The position numbers and the translations under genes are program-made. Below are positions 59,373 to 64,000 of a DNA stretch of 64,000 nt, piece after piece (the first letter of the stretch is position 1; each line of letters opens with the position of its first letter). The stretch spans positions 4,712,001 through 4,776,000 of the forward strand of contig CM121343.1 of the NCBI GenBank assembly GCA_051530055.1. The letters run 5' to 3'. The notes under the pieces were generated by a model. That model worked only from the letters and a program-made list of their open reading frames with translations, searched no databases and was not told the origin of the DNA. The DNA comes from Neoechinorhynchus agilis (taxonomy: Eukaryota; Acanthocephala).

Positions 59373-60422
59373 ATGATCGGTTGGTTATTGCGAACGATTA
59401 GGCGCAGGTTGCTGATGTACAGATTACAAGCTGCTATTCGAAATGGGGACAATTCTTGTTTGGTTAAAGTACTCTCGAGATACATGGAACACGGTGATGA
59501 GTATAGATCAACATTCATTTGCATCGATGAGCATTCCATCCCACTCATTGATGATAGCATGAACGTTATTGATGACCACACGCCGCTAACCTTATCAGCA
59601 ACATGTTTAAATTATGATGCTATTCAAATTTTGCTGTATCATGGAGCCGATGTAAATGCCTCTAACCCTGGAACGGGCTTATCGGCACTTCACTATGTCT
59701 GTGAAAGTACACCAAAACTTCAAGAATTAGAAACGAGTGAGGACATTCAACTACATGAAGTAGTTCTAGTAGATATCATAAGGATTTTGATCGACAATGG
59801 CGCTGACCTTGAATATACTGCTTTAGTCCGCACGGATTCTCTTGACTTAATACATGTTTCTGAGACACCATTAAAGCCATGAGTTTCGATCCGGGAGCAC
59901 TCTTTAAAGGCATCCGATATTAACATGGCTCAAATGCACGCCGTGAGGTTTTCAAATTATATTGCAGCTAAATATCTTCTTCGCCGTGGTGCGGATGCAA
60001 ATGCTTTTGACTCATATAATGGAACAACGGCTATTCACATCGCTGCAGGTAATGGTGATTTACAAATGTTATCGCTACTACTAGCATGTGGTGCAAACAT
60101 TGAACATACATCTACCGGTCAAATAAATGCCCTGCACTGGTTTGTGGCCAATTCTCAGGACGATGCTAATTGCTTAAAGTTCATAATTGAATCTGGCTGT
60201 GATATCAATGCTGTTACACCCAACGAGAAAACGACGCCACTAATGCTGGCCGCAGGAAATGGTCTTATTGAAAGTGTACGAACGTTGCTTGATTATGGAG
60301 CTTCTTGCCTTGATGTAGATATAGAAGGGCGGAGCGCCATTTCCTATGCAAGAGATCACGGATTTGACAATTGTGTTGAGGAAATAAGCCGACGATTCGC
60401 TAGAAATGCAATCTCAAATTAA
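59373..60422 (+). CDS. Ankyrin-repeat protein, two exons (331 aa)
   Basis: Exon 1 59,373-59,855, intron 59,856-59,909 (54 nt, GTTTCT...TTTAAAG), exon 2 59,910-60,422. Without the intron the same frame is broken by TGA at 59,880, so either the intron is real or this is a nonsense allele; the intron leaves repeat spacing sensible. Ankyrin repeats are visible: HTPLTLSATCLNYDAIQILL with YHGADVNAS; LSALHYVCES...IIRILIDNGADLEYT; AQMHAVRFSNYIAAKYLLRR with GADANAF; TAIHIAAGNGDLQMLSLLLA with CGANIEH; NALHWFVANSQDDANCLKFI; TPLMLAAGNGLIESVRTLLD; and SAISYARDHGFDNCVEEISR. About seven repeats are preceded by a basic N-terminus (WLLRTIRRRLLMYRLQAAIR). No other domain, so the partner and pathway cannot be inferred. 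The donor GTTTCT is non-consensus. Confidence 0.75.
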
Positions 60423-60654
60423 ATTTATTCACTGTATTTCAACAAGATAATACGTCTCTTTAAATTGCAATACGGGAAATCAATTCATCTTGTTAACTAC
60501 GCATAAAATTTTCAAATAGTTTCTTTTTATTGGGCTTGATCCGTATGCATAAAATTTTTATTTATCCAGTATAATTCCTGCTACCGTGCCGACGTGCTTG
60601 CAAATATAAATTTTTATACTTTATGGAAAGAAGCATGAAAATCGAAAAAGAAAT
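60423..60654. other. 3' flank of the ankyrin gene
   Basis: AT-rich with no feature beyond probable 3' UTR. Confidence 0.35.
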
Positions 60655-60798
60655 ACTGTGATAACGACTTCTTTCGGATGCCCGACGTGCAACCATAGGA
60701 AGCTTGTGTCGGCGAACAGAAAGAAAAACACATATTTGACCATTGTAGAGAACAGTAATAAAATACTTCACGTCTTGATTAAGTGTCGCTGCTAAAAT
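60655..60798. repeat. 143-bp dispersed element, copy 2
   Basis: Shares CGTGCAACC, TGTGTCGGCGAACAGAA, TTTGACCATTGTAGAGAACA and a TGTCGC end with 34,414-34,556, in the same orientation. Overall roughly 80% similar by eye. Boundaries are approximate. Confidence 0.65.
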
Positions 60799-60877
60799 AC
60801 TAATAATGAAATAACCTTCGATTTTATGACTCTAAAGCTGAAAACATTTTTTGTTAATAAATAATAGAGCACAAAAC

Positions 60878-61192
60878 GTGCAATCACCACCGTCCGCAAA
60901 ATTGGAGCTTCTCTCCTTCCTCGGCTGTCGCTATCACGCTAGCAGCATTGCTTCGTTGTACTGCGAGCGAGATTTTTTGTCGCAGGAATACACCTGCTCG
61001 TGCGTCGCCGGTCGTTTCTTTCAATTTTTTCGAGAGATCCTGGAGCAGAGTGGGTGCCAAGTAGTCAAGCGCTCCATACGTCTCTACTCCGAAGGGGACA
61101 AAATAGTGGGCCTTGCTAAATCTCTATATTTTGGAACCTTCCTCCCTTCCGCTGCACTGGCTGTACCCCCAGCGATTATGCGTAAAGGCTGA
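60878..61192 (-). mobile_element. Decayed transposon protein C-terminal domain, copy 3
   Basis: Minus strand: GGTASAAEGRKVPKYRDLA, then in a shifted frame HYFVPFGVETYGALDYLAP, LSKKLKETTGDARAGVFLRQ, KISLAVQRSNAASV. The same ordered motifs as copies 1 and 2 are present; WDATC is missing. One frameshift near 61,110. Confidence 0.7.
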
Positions 61193-61735
61193 CCTAGACG
61201 TTTATTGACCCGAATTCAATCGAGCTTATTTAGCATGGAACAGTGCAAAAATTGGCTACTAATCCTATTCACACTCCTACATATTTTCTATACCAATTGG
61301 CTGGATCTATTTTCTAAGTTATCTTATTTTCTGTCGTGCACTTTTTAAGATATTAAACAACAATATTTAATCTTTACATTTTCTGACTTATTCGTACTCA
61401 ATGAGATTTGTGCAACTTAAAATTTCCAACTTAGGTAAACCTTAAAATTTGTTGTTGCTAGGAGAACGAACCTTCTAAGAATCCCATATGATACACCCAA
61501 AACGCCAGCGACCACTTGTGGGATTTGCAATTTTTACATTCTCGTTATGACCTTGTACATTCCCAAATGAACGCTTATGTTCCACATAAACCGACACAGG
61601 GAGAGCTTCTCTTTCATTGTCTATTCTAAACTTATAAACAAATAAATCAATAAGCAATGAAAGGGCTGCTAAGTATTCTACTCTTATCGATGTTGAACCA
61701 AAGAAGTGCTATAAATGAGTTACTGATACCCCAAA
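61193..61735. other. Intergenic
   Basis: AT-rich with no gene recognised. A minus frame 61,475-61,657 is not convincing. Confidence 0.3.
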
Positions 61736-63428
61736 GGGTTCGTTAATTGAAGCTATGAGAATAGTTAAGAATATATTAACGGAGACTATTCAGTGCGAAA
61801 AGGAAGCTCTTAGAAGTGAACAGTTGGTAGAAATCAAAAAGTGCAATGGGAATAACTCTAGCGGTTCAAAGGGGTAGACAAAGGTTTCAAACGGGCATTC
61901 TAAGAAACAAGCTGAGGCTTACAGAAATGGGCTATTGAAGCTTCCACAAAGGAGAACACGGTTTTAGTAGATTCCATCCTTATGGCAAACTCAAACGAAG
62001 ATTTGTTGGAAATGCGTCTTGTCTAAAAGACTGCGAATACGTCGACGATTATTTGGGACTTGGTGTCACAAGCAGAGGATAAGCAGCCTGGAGTACTTAA
62101 TGGTTCTAAAATTACTGCGTAGGAGTATGATATTGTGACTTTGATAAAAGGTAACCATGGAAAAAACGAAAACAATTCATCTTCAGTAACTACAAAGCAA
62201 GCTAGGGTCGAACGAAAGGTAGACGAAACAGCTGAACGAGTAGGATAAAAGCAAAAAGATAACAAATAACTACAGGAATATGAAGTCGACAAGAATGCCA
62301 TCACAATCAATCAACCCTCAGATTTATTTCTGTAATGATACGCCTTCTCCATCCCGCCCATAATCCCTTGCCACTCTGAATTCGATTCATCGTGCCATGC
62401 ACACCTCCCTCGAGGATATAAATCGCATTATTTTTTATTACTGGTATACCTGAATCTCCTGTCGCAGATCCTTCCGCTGCTGATGCACACCACCACAATA
62501 TTCTTCGTATCACTCAACTCCTTTTCCCCAACTTGCATTCTGCGTTCCCCTCCCCGCCAACAACTGTTGTAAGCATTCCCTCCAAAAATCCCTCTAACCT
62601 GCGCCCACGTCTTCTCAAAGTAACTTTCAACTCACCTCTTGACGAGCTGTCTCCTCATCACCAAAGGCGCACCTCAAGGTGCTGTGCTGTCACCACTTCC
62701 TTTTAATGTTTCTTAAACGAACTTTAACCTCGCTCGTCCAGATCTGAACCTTTCTTATATGCCGACCATCTCACCTTCATCATTCAGTCACCACCTCACC
62801 TCTCCTTAACCTCTAACGATACCACGCTCATCAAAGATTTGTGCACCAATCGAAAACTCCACCTGAAATTTACGAAATTCTTCGAGATGATCATCTGAAT
62901 CTCCCACAAATCCATATTCTACCCCAAGCTTCATAATGCCATCCTAAGAATCACCTCCAAATCCAATCGAATCCCAAATTTCCCCAAACACAATACCTTT
63001 AAAATTCGCCTCCTCAAAACCCTCCGCCATCTAGGAATCTGGTCGCCCAATCTCCGCAAATTTTACTTCAGCTTTATTTTACCCTCCCTCCCCTACGGTT
63101 ATCTCGTCTTTTGGAACCTTTTCCAATCACAAATCCGTCGTTTTGAATCGTTTCATGGAAGAGCATCTAAAATTTGCACAGTTGATTTTCATCCGTTCAC
63201 CGAATACCCTTATAAGATTTTCAACAAACAATCAAAACGCTTCTCAACTCTTCCTCTACAATTTTTACAACATTTTACTCCTCTTTTAACACGAGCACAG
63301 CACTCGCAATCCTAATTCCTTTCATCCTCCCTCAACCTCGATCCTTTATCTACCTAAGCTTCTTTTTTTCCATATTGCCCCATATTCACGGATATCATAG
63401 CCCGAAATAAAACTGAATAAAAAGCCTG
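61736..63428 (+). mobile_element. Non-LTR retrotransposon family X, decayed copy with ORF1 and reverse-transcriptase remnants
   Basis: ORF1-like remnants: AMRIVKNILTETIQCEKEAL, TKENTVLVDSILMANSNEDL, EYDIVTLIKGN, then sequence matching the minus-strand copy at 5121-4327. Reverse-transcriptase remnants follow from about 62,660: KGAPQGAVLSPLPFN, then LSYADHLTFII where YADD is expected (catalytic Asp replaced), LRHLGIWSPNLRKFYFSFIL and VDFHPFTEYPYKIFNKQSKR. Ends with AATAAAACTGAATAAAAAGCC at 63,428. The endonuclease region is missing, so there is a large internal deletion between about 62,640 and 62,660. Inactive. Confidence 0.7.
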
Positions 63429-63694
63429 TCAACGTCCTCTCTCACACGTCAACGTCCTCTCTCACGTCAACGTCCTCTCTCTCGTCAACGTTTAAAAACG
63501 TACCATTAGTTGGTCACCAACGATACAATCAACGTCGTCACACATCATCGAATATTTTCTTTGTCACACGATAAACACCGTCACAAGATCTAACGTCGTA
63601 AACAATTGCAAACTTGCAAACAAATCTGTGAGCATCAACGTCGTTACACGATCAACGTCGTCGCACGATCTAACGTCATAAACACTTGAAAAAA
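63429..63694 (+). repeat. 5' leader of the next LINE with short tandem motifs
   Basis: Three to four copies of GTCAACGTCCTCTCTCAC at 63,429-63,490, then spaced CAACGTCGTCACACGAT-type motifs. The element starts directly at the 3' end of the previous one. The same leader motif is at about 5,810-5,920 (minus), linking it to family X. Confidence 0.6.
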
Positions 63695-64000
63695 ATGCCG
63701 AGGTCAAAGCGTCCAACCACCAAGCTCGTTCCCTGCGACATGGACGATTGCCCGGTTACAACTCAAATATTCGTCACAAATACTTGGGCAGTAGGCCGGA
63801 AATTTATTTGCGGTTCCTGTACTGCCGCCTTGCTCAAACCGTGTTCTCCGGTTTCCCCCCTTCCCAATAAGTACTCAAACACTAACCACTCCCAAACCCC
63901 TAAACCCCATCCCCGTCCATCTTCAGTTTCCCCACCCCAAACCTCCTCTTCTCCCTCGCTTCGCTCTTTAAATACTGTCCACCCACCCTTTGCTGTCGGC
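63695..64000 (+). CDS. LINE ORF1, N-terminal part (runs off the window)
   Basis: ATG at 63,695 opens 102 codons to the window end without a stop. It begins MPRSKRPTTKLVPCDMDDCP and has C-x4-C ... ICGSCTAALL, a possible zinc-binding pair of cysteine pairs, followed by a Pro/Ser-rich stretch. Position after the leader repeats suggests it is ORF1 of the LINE. Low complexity is compatible with a retrotransposon nucleic-acid-binding protein. A host gene cannot be excluded. Confidence 0.5.
   Translation, partial: MPRSKRPTTKLVPCDMDDCPVTTQIFVTNTWAVGRKFICGSCTAALLKPCSPVSPLPNKYSNTNHSQTPKPHPRPSSVSPPQTSSSPSLRSLNTVHPPFAVG

Noticed and set aside
60851-61192. Plus-strand 113-codon ORF
   Set aside because: The minus strand reads the conserved transposon domain (copy 3) here.
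1-64000. tRNA, rRNA, histone-type or telomeric sequences
   Set aside because: I looked for B-box-like and telomere-like motifs and saw none convincing. A covariance-model scan would be decisive.

Overview
The window is animal nuclear DNA. It carries metazoan-type genes (a DCAF7/HAN11 WD40 protein, an EVI5-type RabGAP, a TOPORS-like RING protein, a PHRF1/SCAF1-like RS protein, and a U2SURP-like CID fragment) with very short spliceosomal introns of about 42-58 nt, together with several families of decayed non-LTR retrotransposons. The compact introns suggest a small invertebrate (a nematode or similar), but the phylum cannot be fixed from the sequence. No bacterial or organellar features were seen. 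ORF starts at TTG or GTG were replaced by ATG or splice-based models where possible.

Layout. 1-7.9 kb: PHRF1/SCAF1-like gene, decayed transposon C-terminal domain (copy 1), U2SURP CID fragment, the 5' half of a non-LTR element on the minus strand, and a spliced TOPORS-like gene. 7.945-33.938 kb: one uninterrupted satellite of about 26 kb. Its unit is a perfect 12-bp palindrome GATGACGTCATC (containing the full CRE/ATF site TGACGTCA) plus a 9-bp A/T-rich spacer. The array is organised as a giant inverted repeat with its axis near 20,228, shows higher-order 56-bp units and kb-scale duplications, and has distinct spacer variants at its outer edges. 33.94-36.47 kb: a second tandem repeat of about 300 bp that also carries TGACGTCA sites and also changes orientation. 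37.4-38.6 kb: intact intronless DCAF7. 38.8-48.2 kb: transposon-rich, with transposon domain copy 2 and two head-to-tail Jockey-like LINEs on the minus strand, one interrupted by a foldback element with a 12-bp target duplication. 48.3-52.1 kb: a small unidentified spliced gene and a multi-exon EVI5-like RabGAP with TBC and coiled-coil parts. 52.3-55.2 kb: retroelement 3' ends and two long hairpins. 55.8-57.9 kb: an intact acetyl-CoA-synthetase-like gene. 59.4-60.4 kb: a two-exon ankyrin-repeat gene. 60.7-64 kb: a dispersed short repeat, transposon domain copy 3, a decayed LINE, and the 5' end of another LINE running off the window.

The genes do not form an evident pathway. They are ordinary housekeeping and regulatory genes scattered among repeats. 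The striking object is the CRE satellite: by arithmetic it holds on the order of 1,200 palindromic bZIP-type sites, mostly spaced 21 bp apart (two helical turns; seven units equal one 147-bp nucleosome core), with short A/T tracts in phase. The long ORFs inside it are by-products of a 21-bp unit that is stop-free in four of six frames.
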